Positions 16,033-24,039 of a stretch of 35,615 nucleotides of DNA are shown piece after piece. The notes beneath the pieces were generated by a model, which was not told the origin of the DNA, made no database searches, and saw nothing but the letters and a program-made list of their open reading frames with translations. Source of the stretch: Gammaproteobacteria bacterium (lineage in GTDB: Bacteria; Pseudomonadota; Gammaproteobacteria; Pseudomonadales; Azotimanducaceae); contig JAUILI010000021.1 in NCBI GenBank assembly GCA_030433075.1, positions 1-35,615 on the forward strand, given 5' to 3'. Made by a program: the position numbers and the translations under genes. Within the stretch, counting starts at the first letter, position 1. Each line of letters opens with the position of its first letter.

Positions 16033-16884
16033 TTAGGCCTCGGTGATGAAGCGCCGCAGCAGGGCAAAAACCGCCTCCGGCTGATCGCGCCAGGGACCGT
16101 GACCGGCGTTGGCGAAGTGGGCCAGGGTGGCCACCCCGGGCGTCATCGCCTCAACGATATCGCGACTGTCCTGCAGCGGCGTGATGGGATCGTCATCGCC
16201 GGCCAGCACCAGCGTGGGGGCCTTGATCTTCCCCAGTTCCCCCCGGAGATCCATGGTGTGCCAAATGCCCTCGAGGCCGTGGAAGGCCATGGCAAGCTTC
16301 GGGCGGAAGATATAGGCCGGCTTCAGCGGCATGGGGGTCGGGTTATAGAGCGGGTTGCAGAGGGCCGCGAAGCGGGCCGAGCTTTCCCCGTCCACCCGTT
16401 CACTCAGCAAAACTCGGGCGGCATCGACCGCGTCCGGTCCCCCGAGGCGCGCAAATTCCTCAAGGCATCGGGGCACGTCGAGGAAGGCCTGGGTGCTAGC
16501 GAAGATGAGCTTGCCGGGATGGTCGGGATGGCGGGCGCCGTAGCACTGGGCCACGAAACCGCCGCCGGAGACGCCGAGCACTACGGGCTTTTCGATGCCG
16601 AGGGTGTCGCAGAAGGCAACGAGGTCGTCGGCCCAGCGCTCCAGAGAAAAGTGCCCATCGGGTTCATCTTCCGAGCGTCCCGCGCCGCTTAAATCCAGAT
16701 AGATGATCTGCATGGCGTCCGCGAGCACGGAAAAGTCCGGCTTAAAGACGGAGTGATCCGAGTTTCCCGGGGCGCCATGGAGGAGAATCAAGGTGGGCTT
16801 CGGCACCATGGTGTCATTGCGCCGCGCCCAGCCCTCACCCTCTACATCAAAGAACAATACCTTTCCGTTAATTGCGATCCGCAT
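16033..16884 (-). CDS. Alpha/beta hydrolase (proline iminopeptidase-like)
   Basis: This 283-residue cytosolic alpha/beta hydrolase has the oxyanion HGAPG (about 36-40), the nucleophile elbow GVSGGG with Ser106, an acid region in LAGDDDPITP and the catalytic His in ANAGHGPW. The layout resembles proline iminopeptidases and small esterases, but sequence alone does not fix the substrate. ATG 16884 is preceded by GGAAGGGAAAGGG; the frame extends upstream without conserved sequence. It is divergent from the amidohydrolase at 16976 across 91 bases and points toward the dioxygenase operon, so it could contribute to that transcript, although the 94-base gap argues for an independent one. Confidence 0.8.
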   Translation of the reverse strand: MRIAINGKVLFFDVEGEGWARRNDTMVPKPTLILLHGAPGNSDHSVFKPDFSVLADAMQIIYLDLSGAGRSEDEPDGHFSLERWADDLVAFCDTLGIEKPVVLGVSGGGFVAQCYGARHPDHPGKLIFASTQAFLDVPRCLEEFARLGGPDAVDAARVLLSERVDGESSARFAALCNPLYNPTPMPLKPAYIFRPKLAMAFHGLEGIWHTMDLRGELGKIKAPTLVLAGDDDPITPLQDSRDIVEAMTPGVATLAHFANAGHGPWRDQPEAVFALLRRFITEA

Positions 16885-16975
16885 GGCCAGCCCTTTCCCT
16901 TCCCCTAGGTCCCAGGCAAAGTGCCACAAAAGACGCGGCTTGGCATCGCCCGGCCGCCAAGGGGAGAGCAGCGCT

Positions 16976-18184
16976 ATGGCAAGAACGGTTATCCGGGGCG
17001 GGACCCGGCTGGATATGGACACCCTGACCCTCGTCGATAACGAGGCCTTGGTGATCGAGGATGGGGTCATTCTGGACAGCGCCTATCGCGCCGATGCGGA
17101 TACGGTGGTGGACGCCGACGGGCAATTCCTCATGCCCGGCTTCATCGATGCCCACGTGCACTTCCGCCTTGCAACCCTGAACTTTGCCCGCCTGTCGCAA
17201 TGGACCGAAGTGCAGTTCGGCATTGCCATGGCGAAGCTCGCAGAGGACGCGGTGCGCCGCGGCTTTACCACCGTGCGTGACCTTGGTGGCGATGTTATGG
17301 GGCTTAAGCGCGCCATCGGCAGCGGGATGGTGCGCGGGCCGCGCATTGTTCAGGCGAACCTCATGATTTCCCAAACCGGGGGCCACGGGGACGTGGAAGC
17401 GGGTGCCCTGTCCGTTCCCGATTGCGCCTGCCAGATGCGCCATAGCGCCTTTGGCATCGTTGCCGATGGGCCCGATGCGGTGCGAAAGGCCGCGCGCCAT
17501 GTGCTTCGCGCCGGCGCCGATTTCCTGAAAATTCACGTGTCCGGGGGCGTGGCCACGCCCATGGACCCCCTTGACTGCACCCAGTACACGGCGGAGGAGA
17601 TCCAGGCGGCGGTGGCGGAGGCGCGCAATCGAAAAACCTATGTGGCAGCCCACGCCTATACGCCGGAAGCCATCGAGCTGGCCGTACGCAATGGGGTTCG
17701 CTGCATCGAGCATGGAAACTTTCTGGACGAAGCCACGGCGGCGCTGCTGGCGGAACACGACGTCTGGCTCGTGCCCACGCTGGTCACCTACCAGGCCATG
17801 GCCCAGGAGGGTCCGAGCCTCGGTTTCCCAGAGCGCAATCAACAAAAGAATGCCGCCGTGCTCGATGCGGGGGTGCAGTCCCTCGCCATTGCTGATCGCG
17901 CCGGGGTCACCATGGGCTTCGGCACGGACCTCATTGGGGAGGTGCAGCGCCTCCAGCGTCAGGAGTTTGCCATTCGGGCGGCGGTGCAGAGCCCGGAAGC
18001 CATTCTCCGATCCCTCTACGACGTGAACCGGGCGATTCTGAAGGACGCTCCGATTGGGCGCCTCGCGCCGGGCATGGCCGGGGATGTGGTGCTAACCCCG
18101 GTGAATCCCCTAGAGCGCATCGCGGCGCTGGCAGAGGCCGATGCGGTTACCCAGGTGCTGCAAGGCGGCGCGCCCGTACTTTAA
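16976..18184 (+). CDS. Metal-dependent amidohydrolase (imidazolonepropionase/prolidase-like)
   Basis: This 402-residue amidohydrolase-superfamily enzyme has MPGFIDAHVHF (His60, His62), FLKIHVSGG (likely carboxylated Lys bridging the metals), HAYT, IEHGNFLD and GFGTD as the remaining metal ligands, then a C-terminal sandwich (GRLAPGMAGDVVL). Members hydrolyse dipeptides (Xaa-Pro or Xaa-Arg type), cyclic imides or related C-N bonds in the cytosol. ATG 16976 follows GGGGAG with about nine bases; a longer open frame upstream lacks conserved sequence and would overlap the divergent gene. The final TAA lies in TTAA (18181-18184), which is also the stop of the convergent gene. Confidence 0.85.
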   Translation: MARTVIRGGTRLDMDTLTLVDNEALVIEDGVILDSAYRADADTVVDADGQFLMPGFIDAHVHFRLATLNFARLSQWTEVQFGIAMAKLAEDAVRRGFTTVRDLGGDVMGLKRAIGSGMVRGPRIVQANLMISQTGGHGDVEAGALSVPDCACQMRHSAFGIVADGPDAVRKAARHVLRAGADFLKIHVSGGVATPMDPLDCTQYTAEEIQAAVAEARNRKTYVAAHAYTPEAIELAVRNGVRCIEHGNFLDEATAALLAEHDVWLVPTLVTYQAMAQEGPSLGFPERNQQKNAAVLDAGVQSLAIADRAGVTMGFGTDLIGEVQRLQRQEFAIRAAVQSPEAILRSLYDVNRAILKDAPIGRLAPGMAGDVVLTPVNPLERIAALAEADAVTQVLQGGAPVL

Positions 18185-18837
18185 CGGGGATCGGCGGGAA
18201 GGGGATGGCACTGCAGGAAGGCATCGCTGTCCACGGCCTTGAAGTAGCCGTAGGCCGCATCCCAGGCCGGCCCCCAGGGCGCGCCTGCGTAGTAGGCGTC
18301 CACGACTGCGCCGGCGGCGGCGCCATTCGGGCTGAGGGCCCAGAGCTGAAGGCCTCCAGCGTCCTGAACGCCCGTTCCCGCCGGGGACAGCACCAGGGCA
18401 CGGAAATCATGACCGTCCTTTCGTAGCGCCGTTTCGAGCGCCGCAATGGCCTCAAGGAACGGGGCGTAATCCGCTACGGGCACCTGCACCTGCCAAACGC
18501 GCGCCGTGGCACCGGCGAGCCCTTCCGTCCCCAGCTCCGTATAGGCGCCACTCTGAAGGCGAGCGTTGTTGAGGGTCGGCGCGTTCGGGGCCGTGTCGAG
18601 GGCTGTTGCTAGATCGGGAAAGCGTTCCCAGAGCAGCAGCTGGCCAAGGGTCTGGTCGCCGCTCAGGGGTAAGCAGTAGCCCGCGGCGCTGCTGTGCTCC
18701 GAGCGAGGCAGGGCTTCTAGCCCCTTAGGCAGGGCGCTGGGATCGAGGCGCTGCATCCAAAGCACGCCGGGCGGGGAGGCGAAGAGCGGTGCGCTCAGGC
18801 TCAGGAGGGCGGTGAGCACGGCAAGGCGACGAAGCAT
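18181..18837 (-). CDS. Secreted protein of unknown function
   Basis: This 218-residue protein has a clear Sec signal peptide (MLRRLAVLTALLSLSAPLFAS) cleaved near residue 21, so it is periplasmic or outer-membrane associated. I do not recognise the family. There are only two Cys outside the signal (in AGYCLP and LQCHPL), which might form a disulfide, and no known catalytic motif. Ala, Leu and Pro are rich. ATG 18837 has AGGAG seven bases upstream. The gene lies downstream of the VOC gene on the same strand, but a strong hairpin terminator (18866-18894) separates them, so it is probably transcribed separately or by read-through. Confidence 0.7.
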   Translation of the reverse strand: MLRRLAVLTALLSLSAPLFASPPGVLWMQRLDPSALPKGLEALPRSEHSSAAGYCLPLSGDQTLGQLLLWERFPDLATALDTAPNAPTLNNARLQSGAYTELGTEGLAGATARVWQVQVPVADYAPFLEAIAALETALRKDGHDFRALVLSPAGTGVQDAGGLQLWALSPNGAAAGAVVDAYYAGAPWGPAWDAAYGYFKAVDSDAFLQCHPLPADPR

Positions 18838-18865
18838 GGAACGCTCCTGGCTTTAGAAGAGGGCG

Positions 18866-18894
18866 AAAAACGCGCCCGGGAGGCCCCGGGCGCG
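18866..18894 (-). terminator. Rho-independent terminator after the VOC gene
   Basis: CGCGCCCGGG (18871-18880) pairs perfectly with CCCGGGCGCG (18885-18894) across a 4-base loop. On the minus strand this 10-bp stem is followed by TTTTT (18870-18866). It begins eight bases past the VOC stop codon and fits an intrinsic terminator for that minus-strand transcript. Confidence 0.85.
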
Positions 18895-18901
18895 GAGGGG
18901 C

Positions 18902-19279
18902 TTAGGCGCCGAGGCGGTGCAGGGCGCAGATCTTGTTGCCCGCGGGATCGCGGAGGTAAGCGAGGTAAAGGCCGCTCCCTTCCCGCTCCCCCGGGGGATC
19001 TTCGCAATCGGTTCCGCCGTTCGCGAGGCCTGCGGCGTGCCATGCGTCAGCTTCTGCGGGGCTGGCGGCAGCAAAGCCGACCGTGCCGCCGTTGGCACCG
19101 CAGGCAGGCTCGCCGTTGATGGGCACGGAAAGGGAAAAAATGCCCGTGGGCGTCATGTAAAAGCAGCGCCCCTTCGGATCAAGCGTACCCGGGGCATGGC
19201 CCAGGGCGCCCAGGACGGCGTCGTAGAACTTCTTCGATGCCTCGATATCGTTTGCACCCACCATGATGTGGCTGAACAT
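18902..19279 (-). CDS. VOC (glyoxalase/bleomycin-resistance-like) family protein
   Basis: This 125-residue protein has the beta-alpha-beta-beta-beta arrangement of the vicinal-oxygen-chelate fold: MFSHIMVGANDIEASKKFYDAVLG at the start, then CFYMTP, NGGTVGFAA and a terminal LYLAYLRDPAGNKICAL. Small single-domain members form dimers and may bind metal and a small substrate, but the activity is unknown. ATG 19279 fits the conserved start and has GGGAGAG upstream. An open frame continuing to 19483 is not supported, because it would cross the divergent enoyl-CoA hydratase start. A strong terminator follows the stop. Confidence 0.85.
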   Translation of the reverse strand: MFSHIMVGANDIEASKKFYDAVLGALGHAPGTLDPKGRCFYMTPTGIFSLSVPINGEPACGANGGTVGFAAASPAEADAWHAAGLANGGTDCEDPPGEREGSGLYLAYLRDPAGNKICALHRLGA

Positions 19280-19314
19280 GCTGCGACTCTCCCAACGCGT
19301 TAAGTGGAGGCCAG

Positions 19315-19343
19315 AGCATAAGCGTCCTGGGCCAGGGCTCCAA
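19315..19343 (-). promoter_or_regulatory. Candidate sigma-70-type promoter for the VOC gene
   Basis: On the minus strand, TTGGAG (19343-19338) and TATGCT (19320-19315) are separated by 17 bases, ending 35 bases before the VOC start. Matches to consensus are 3/6 and 4/6. The spacing is right but the hexamers are weak. Confidence 0.3.
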
Positions 19344-19414
19344 GGGCTGTGGTGTCGGCCCTGGGGCCGGGGTAGGCTCAGGGTCCTAGGGATTTTCGCG
19401 GGGAGGCGAAGCCG

Positions 19415-20254
19415 ATGACCAAAACTATGCTCGATACGGGAACGGAGGATCTCAAGGCCTGGGAGGGCGAGGGCATCCTTCACATCACCCTCAATCGGCC
19501 CCAGGCCCGCAATGCCATGTCAGGCCCGATGAATCAGGCCTTCGGCAAAATGCTGGCCTACGGCGAGGAGAGCGCGAGCGTTCGCGTCATCGTCGTCACC
19601 GGCGCCGAGGGGGCCTTCTGCGCCGGGGGCGACGTGAAGGGCATGGCCGGCAGCGGCGATGGGGGCTCCACGGCGGCGGCGGAAGCGACCCTGGATGAGC
19701 GCATCCACGCTCAGCGCCTGAACCAGCGGGCCACGGCGGGGCGCATGTACCTCATGCCGAAGCCCGTCATCGCGAGCTTGCCTGGCGCCGCGGCGGGGGC
19801 GGGCATGTCCCTGGCTCTGGCTGCGGACCTCCGCATCATGGCGGAGAACGCTTTCATCACCTCGGCTTTCGCCAAGGTGGGCTTTAGCGGCGATTACGGC
19901 GGGACCTTCTTCCTGACCCAGCTCGTGGGCTCGGGGAAGGCGCGGGAGATCTACTACCTATCCGATCGCCTCGATGCGCAGGAATGCCTTCGTTTGGGTC
20001 TCGCCAACGCAGTGGTGCCGGCAGAGGCCCTGGAGGAAGAGACCTTGGCCCTGGCGCGGCGCCTCGCCGCCGGTCCCCCGGCGGCCTACCGCTACATGAA
20101 GGAGAATCTCAATCGTGCTGCCGAGGGCGCCGATGCCCTGAGCTGCATGGATCTTGAGGCTACCCATCACGTGCATACGGGGCTCACGGAGGATCACCGG
20201 AACGCAGCAGCGGCCTTCGTAGAGAAACGCGTGCCCGTGTTTACGGGGCGCTAA
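19415..20254 (+). CDS. Enoyl-CoA hydratase/isomerase family protein
   Basis: This 279-residue crotonase-fold protein starts at ATG 19415, nine bases after GGGGAGG. The CoA and oxyanion features are present: ITLNRPQARNAMS, GAFCAGGDVKGMAG (oxyanion Gly region) and PGAAAGAGMSLALAADLRI. The segment after FAKVGFSGDYGG carries Asp rather than the paired Glu of canonical hydratases, so it could be an isomerase or another crotonase activity. In context it could act after the acyl-CoA ligase in beta-oxidation-like breakdown. Its stop overlaps the convergent P-loop kinase gene by 14 bases. Confidence 0.85.
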   Translation: MTKTMLDTGTEDLKAWEGEGILHITLNRPQARNAMSGPMNQAFGKMLAYGEESASVRVIVVTGAEGAFCAGGDVKGMAGSGDGGSTAAAEATLDERIHAQRLNQRATAGRMYLMPKPVIASLPGAAAGAGMSLALAADLRIMAENAFITSAFAKVGFSGDYGGTFFLTQLVGSGKAREIYYLSDRLDAQECLRLGLANAVVPAEALEEETLALARRLAAGPPAAYRYMKENLNRAAEGADALSCMDLEATHHVHTGLTEDHRNAAAAFVEKRVPVFTGR

Positions 20255-20849
20255 GGCCACGCGCCCGGGCGAGGAGGGCCCGTCCTTCCGCCCGGGATCG
20301 AAGGCGAAGCCAGCGCGGCCCCTGGGGGTGCTGGCTTGCCTCGCCCAGGGCCTCAGCGTAGCGCCGCCGAATCCGCTGAAGATTCTGGAAGGACCACAGC
20401 AAAATCGAGTCTTTCGACAGAAAAGCGCGACGCAGCGACTCCCGGTTCCCATGGCGCCAGAGCCGCACGTTCCCCAAGCTGCGCTTTAAGGTCCGGAGGA
20501 AGACCTGCCAGAGCACGCGGGGGTAGGGGGGGTCGATCCAAACCACGAGAGTGGCCCGGGCCCATTTCAGGGCCCGGGTGCGGTCGTAGTTTCCATCGAG
20601 AACCCAGCGAGGTTCGGCAAGGGCCGCGGAGAGGCGCGGCAGAAAAGTTTCGTCGGGGGTAGGGGTCCAGTTTGGACCCCAGAAGAGATCATCAATTTCC
20701 ACCACGGGCTGGCCGAGGGCCTGGGCTAGGGCTCGGCCCAGGGTCGATTTCCCGCTGCCGCTGCTGCCCACCAGGTTTACCCGGTCGAAGTCCGACCGGG
20801 TGAGGTCGGCAAGGGTGTTCTCGAAGGTGGGCGATTCCCCCTTAGGCAT
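20241..20849 (-). CDS. P-loop kinase, topology-modulation-protein-like (AAA_17/AAA_18)
   Basis: This 202-residue cytosolic protein has a Walker A motif GSSGSGKST (28-36), EIDDLFWGPNW, a DGNYDRTR segment and a WRHGNRESLRRAF region typical of adenylate-kinase-like proteins annotated as topology modulation protein (FlaR). It probably transfers a phosphate from ATP to an unidentified small molecule. ATG 20849 overlaps the DUF885 stop by eight bases, so the two are co-translated. The frame continues far upstream (to 21392), but that part lies inside DUF885 and is not conserved. Confidence 0.75.
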   Translation of the reverse strand: MPKGESPTFENTLADLTRSDFDRVNLVGSSGSGKSTLGRALAQALGQPVVEIDDLFWGPNWTPTPDETFLPRLSAALAEPRWVLDGNYDRTRALKWARATLVVWIDPPYPRVLWQVFLRTLKRSLGNVRLWRHGNRESLRRAFLSKDSILLWSFQNLQRIRRRYAEALGEASQHPQGPRWLRLRSRAEGRALLARARGLSAP

Positions 20850-22689
20850 TGCTGCCTTGGACTTCGGCGATCCACCGATCCACTCGCGCTTCGAGAAGCG
20901 TGAGGGGCATGGCGCCGCCGCCAAGGATCGTGTCGTGGAAGGCTCGAATATCGAAGGCGTCCCCAAGAGCCGCTTCCGCCTTCCGCCGGAGAGCTTGGAT
21001 GCGCAGCATGCCAATCTTGTAGCCCGTGGCTTGCCCCGGCATGACGATGTAGCGCCGTACCTCGGAGCGTGCCTGCGCCTCCGTGATCGGACCATTATCA
21101 AGGAAGTAGGCGTTGGCCTCTTCCTCGGTCCAGCCCTTGGCGTGGAGCCCGGTATCCACCACGAGGCGGATGGCGCGCCACATCTCCGAGCCCAGGCGCC
21201 CGAATTCGGAATAGGGGTCGGCGTAGGTGCCGTCGATTTCCGTGGCGAGCCACTCGGCGTAGAGGCCCCAGCCTTCCGCATAGGCGTTGAAGTTGGTCTG
21301 GGTCCGGAAGGTGGGAATGCCCTCGAGCTCCTGGGCGATGGCAATTTGCATGTGATGGCCCGGCAGCCCTTCGTGGTAGGCGATGACCTCAAGCTCGTGC
21401 TTGGGCATGGCGTTCATGTCCGACAGGTGGGCGTAGTAGATGCCCGGGCGGGAGCCATCGAGGGCCGCGGGGTAGTAGTGCTGGGCGGCGCCATCTTGCT
21501 CCCGGAAGGGCTCGACCCGGCGCACCACGAGGTCCGCCTTGGGCAGGATCCCGAAGTAGTCCGGTAGCCGAGCCTTAATGCGCTCGATCGCCGCCGTGGC
21601 CTCGTCCAGGTAGGCCTGGCGTCCTTCATCCGTATTGGGGAAGTAGAAGCGCTCATCCCCGGTCGCGCCCCGGAGCATGTCAAAGAAGGCCCGAAGATCC
21701 CCCTCAAAGCCGACTTTTTCCTTGATGATTTCCATTTCCCCCCGGAGCCGGGCGACTTCGGCGAGGCCGATCTCGTGGATTTCATCGGCGGTGAGATTGG
21801 TGGTGGTGTGCCGGCGCAGCAGATAGTTGTAGTAAGCGCCGTCGTCATTGCGGTTTGAAAGGCCGGTGACCGGGCCCTCGTCCTCCGGCAGTTCGCTTTG
21901 GGCCCAGGCCAGGAGGCGCGCGTAGGCCGGGGCAAGCCCCTCGGTCAGCGCGAGGCGGGCCTCCTGCCGATAGCGGCGGGCGTCCTCTTCGGAGATCTGC
22001 TCGTCCTTAAGGAGCGTTGCCACTTCGCTTTCAAAGTCCGCCCACAGATCCGAGGCCTCGCCGTCCGTGAAGGGCGCCCCGGTGACGACCTTTTCCGCCT
22101 GCTCGATCACCCCTTCGAGGGCGAAGGCGGGGGTTTTAAGGCCCTGGGCGGCAGCGGCCTCGGCGCGATCGATCATCTGATTTAGCGCTCGACCCCCTTC
22201 CCGATAGCGGGCGATCAGCCCCTCAAGATCCAGGGGGCTTGCCACCGTGTGAAAGCTGATGAGCAGGGTAGGCAGGAAGGACTGGGCCCCGTTCATTTGA
22301 TCGAACTGGTAGTCCGCCAGGCGGAAGGCCGCGCCGTCCCGGGCCCGCTCGTACTGATAGACCCAGAGGTCCCAGGAATCCTTCAGGTGCTGAGGCAGGG
22401 TGTCGTAGTCGAAGTTGGCCTTGAGGTCCTCCACCGTTCCCGCAAGCCAGGCCAGTTCCGCTTCCTCCGCGGCGAGGGAGAGATCATCGATCTCCCCCTG
22501 TCGATCCTTTCGCCCCAGGAAAGTGAGGGAGATGGGGCTGCGCTCAAGTTGTTCCTCGTACTTCGCTTCGAACCAGGCAGAGAGCGCGTCTGCGTTGGCC
22601 CCCGCGTCCACGGGCGGCGCTTCGGGCGGGGTTTCGCCGCAGGCGGCAAGGCCCGCGAGGAGGGTGAGCAGGGCGGCAATGCGTCGCAT
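20842..22689 (-). CDS. DUF885 metallopeptidase-like lipoprotein
   Basis: This 615-residue protein has a lipoprotein signal (MRRIAALLTLLAGLAAC, Cys17) and belongs to the DUF885 family. The diagnostic site is YHEGLPGHH (His439, Glu440, His445, His446), a variant of a zinc-metallopeptidase motif, followed by GWGLYAEWLA. Relatives are thought to be periplasmic peptidases, but activity is not established for most. ATG 22689 is preceded by AGGAG seven bases away. The acidic, Glu/Ala-rich N-terminal half has no other recognised motif. It overlaps the P-loop kinase gene by eight bases. Confidence 0.88.
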   Translation of the reverse strand: MRRIAALLTLLAGLAACGETPPEAPPVDAGANADALSAWFEAKYEEQLERSPISLTFLGRKDRQGEIDDLSLAAEEAELAWLAGTVEDLKANFDYDTLPQHLKDSWDLWVYQYERARDGAAFRLADYQFDQMNGAQSFLPTLLISFHTVASPLDLEGLIARYREGGRALNQMIDRAEAAAAQGLKTPAFALEGVIEQAEKVVTGAPFTDGEASDLWADFESEVATLLKDEQISEEDARRYRQEARLALTEGLAPAYARLLAWAQSELPEDEGPVTGLSNRNDDGAYYNYLLRRHTTTNLTADEIHEIGLAEVARLRGEMEIIKEKVGFEGDLRAFFDMLRGATGDERFYFPNTDEGRQAYLDEATAAIERIKARLPDYFGILPKADLVVRRVEPFREQDGAAQHYYPAALDGSRPGIYYAHLSDMNAMPKHELEVIAYHEGLPGHHMQIAIAQELEGIPTFRTQTNFNAYAEGWGLYAEWLATEIDGTYADPYSEFGRLGSEMWRAIRLVVDTGLHAKGWTEEEANAYFLDNGPITEAQARSEVRRYIVMPGQATGYKIGMLRIQALRRKAEAALGDAFDIRAFHDTILGGGAMPLTLLEARVDRWIAEVQGSNA

Positions 22690-22771
22690 GGGAAACTCCT
22701 TTTCCGATCGGGGGCACGGGAAAAACGCGAGTGTAGCAGCGGCCGGCCGCCGCGTGCCTTCCCTCAGCCGG

Positions 22772-22777
22772 TATACT
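22772..22777 (+). promoter_or_regulatory. Candidate -10 box upstream of the FAD oxidoreductase
   Basis: TATACT lies 28 bases before ATG 22806 and matches a sigma-70 -10 box in five of six positions. No good -35 is seen 16-18 bases upstream, where the sequence is GC-rich (the perfect palindrome GCGGCCGGCCGC lies at 22739-22750). Confidence 0.3.
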
Positions 22778-22805
22778 TCGACCTTTCCTTTAGAAGGGGC
22801 CTTTC

Positions 22806-24005
22806 ATGGCGGACACCCCGGACGTCCTGGTGGTGGGCGGTGGCGCGAGCGGCCTGCTCTGCGCGATCAGTGCGGCCTATCGGGGGCTCTCCGTACGCGT
22901 GCTCGAGATGGGACCCAAGGTGGGCCTGAAGATCCTCGTCTCCGGGGGCGGGCGCTGCAACTTCACCAATCGCCGGGTAGACCCGCGGGAGCACTTCCTT
23001 TCGGAGAATGCCCACTTTTGCATTTCCGCCTTAAAGCGTTTCACGCCGGAAGACTTCATCGAGATGGTGGAGGCTGCGGGCATTGCCTATCACGAGAAGA
23101 CCCTCGGCCAGCTGTTTTGTGATCACAGCGCGAAGGACATCGTGGCCATGCTCCTCGCCCACTGCGATGCCGGCGGGGTGGATATTCGGCTGCGTGAAAA
23201 GGTGACGGCGATTCATCCCCTCACCGAGGGCGGCTATCGGATTGAAACCGCCGGGGGCAGCTTCTCAGCACCGCAGGTGGTGCTGGCCACGGGAGGCCTT
23301 TCCTTGCCGAAAATCGCCAGCGATCTGGCCCTCCGGGAAGCGGAGCGCCATGGCCTTGGGCGGGTGGCGCCGCGGGCTGGCCTTGTTCCGCTGACCTGGC
23401 GCAGGGAGGACAAAGCGCGCTTTGAATCTTTGGCAGGGGTTTCCGTTGACGCCCTCGTGTCTGCGGGCGGGGCATCCTTTCGAGAGCATCTCCTGTTCAC
23501 CCACCGAGGGCTCAGCGGCCCTGCGGTGCTTCAGGCGTCCTCCTACTGGCGGGAAGGGGAGGCGGTGGAGATCAACCTGCTTCCCGATCAAGACGCCCTG
23601 GGCTGGCTGAAGGACGGGCAGCAGCGTTTTCCGCGGCAGCAGCTGTCGACCCTACTGAAAAGCGCCTTGCCCGCGCGCCTCGTGGAGGTGCTGGTCATGG
23701 CGGACTTTGCCGATGCGCAGCTGGCTAACGTTTCCGATGAGACGCTGGAGCGGCTCGCCGAGCGTCTTCGCGCCTGGCGCGCCTACCCCAACGGCACCGA
23801 GGGCTATCGCACGGCGGAAGTCACCCTTGGGGGCGTTGCCACGGAGGAGGTCTCCTCCAAAACCTTCGAGACCAAGAAGTTTCCCGGCCTCTACCTTGTG
23901 GGCGAAGCCCTCGACGTGACCGGCTGGCTCGGGGGCTACAACTTCCAATGGGCCTGGGCGTCGGGCTGGTGCTGCGGCCAGCATCTGCGCTTCGGCTCCG
24001 CCTAG
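22806..24005 (+). CDS. NAD(P)/FAD-dependent oxidoreductase, BaiN/HI0933-like
   Basis: This 399-residue flavoprotein has an N-terminal Rossmann FAD site (VVGGGASG, about 9-16), then ILVSGGGRCNFTN, the family signature. Near the end it has GLYLVGEALDVTGWLGGYNFQWAWASGW, closing the FAD site. The cytosolic HI0933/BaiN family includes flavin reductases of unsettled substrate. The start, ATG 22806, has GAAGGGG about seven bases upstream. It is a single gene, convergent with the MFS transporter, and its TAG falls in the first copy of a 13-bp tandem repeat. Confidence 0.87.
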   Translation: MADTPDVLVVGGGASGLLCAISAAYRGLSVRVLEMGPKVGLKILVSGGGRCNFTNRRVDPREHFLSENAHFCISALKRFTPEDFIEMVEAAGIAYHEKTLGQLFCDHSAKDIVAMLLAHCDAGGVDIRLREKVTAIHPLTEGGYRIETAGGSFSAPQVVLATGGLSLPKIASDLALREAERHGLGRVAPRAGLVPLTWRREDKARFESLAGVSVDALVSAGGASFREHLLFTHRGLSGPAVLQASSYWREGEAVEINLLPDQDALGWLKDGQQRFPRQQLSTLLKSALPARLVEVLVMADFADAQLANVSDETLERLAERLRAWRAYPNGTEGYRTAEVTLGGVATEEVSSKTFETKKFPGLYLVGEALDVTGWLGGYNFQWAWASGWCCGQHLRFGSA

Positions 24006-24039
24006 GCGGGCCCCCTAGGCGGGCCCCCTAGGCGGGGGC
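24001..24039. repeat. Three tandem 13-bp units between convergent genes
   Basis: CCTAGGCGGGCCC is present at 24001-24013 and 24014-24026 exactly, and at 24027-24039 with GGGGG replacing GGGCC after the common part. The first copy holds the TAG of the FAD oxidoreductase and the third holds the stop of the minus-strand MFS gene; CCTAGG is itself palindromic. Replication slippage is the simplest origin. Such a repeat can also fold into overlapping hairpins. Confidence 0.85.

Noticed and set aside
16908-16940. Sigma-54 promoter (GTGGCAC on the minus strand).
   Set aside because: The GC doublet at the required -12 spacing is missing.
20850-21392. N-terminal extension of the P-loop kinase.
   Set aside because: The extension lies wholly inside the DUF885 gene in another frame and carries no domain.
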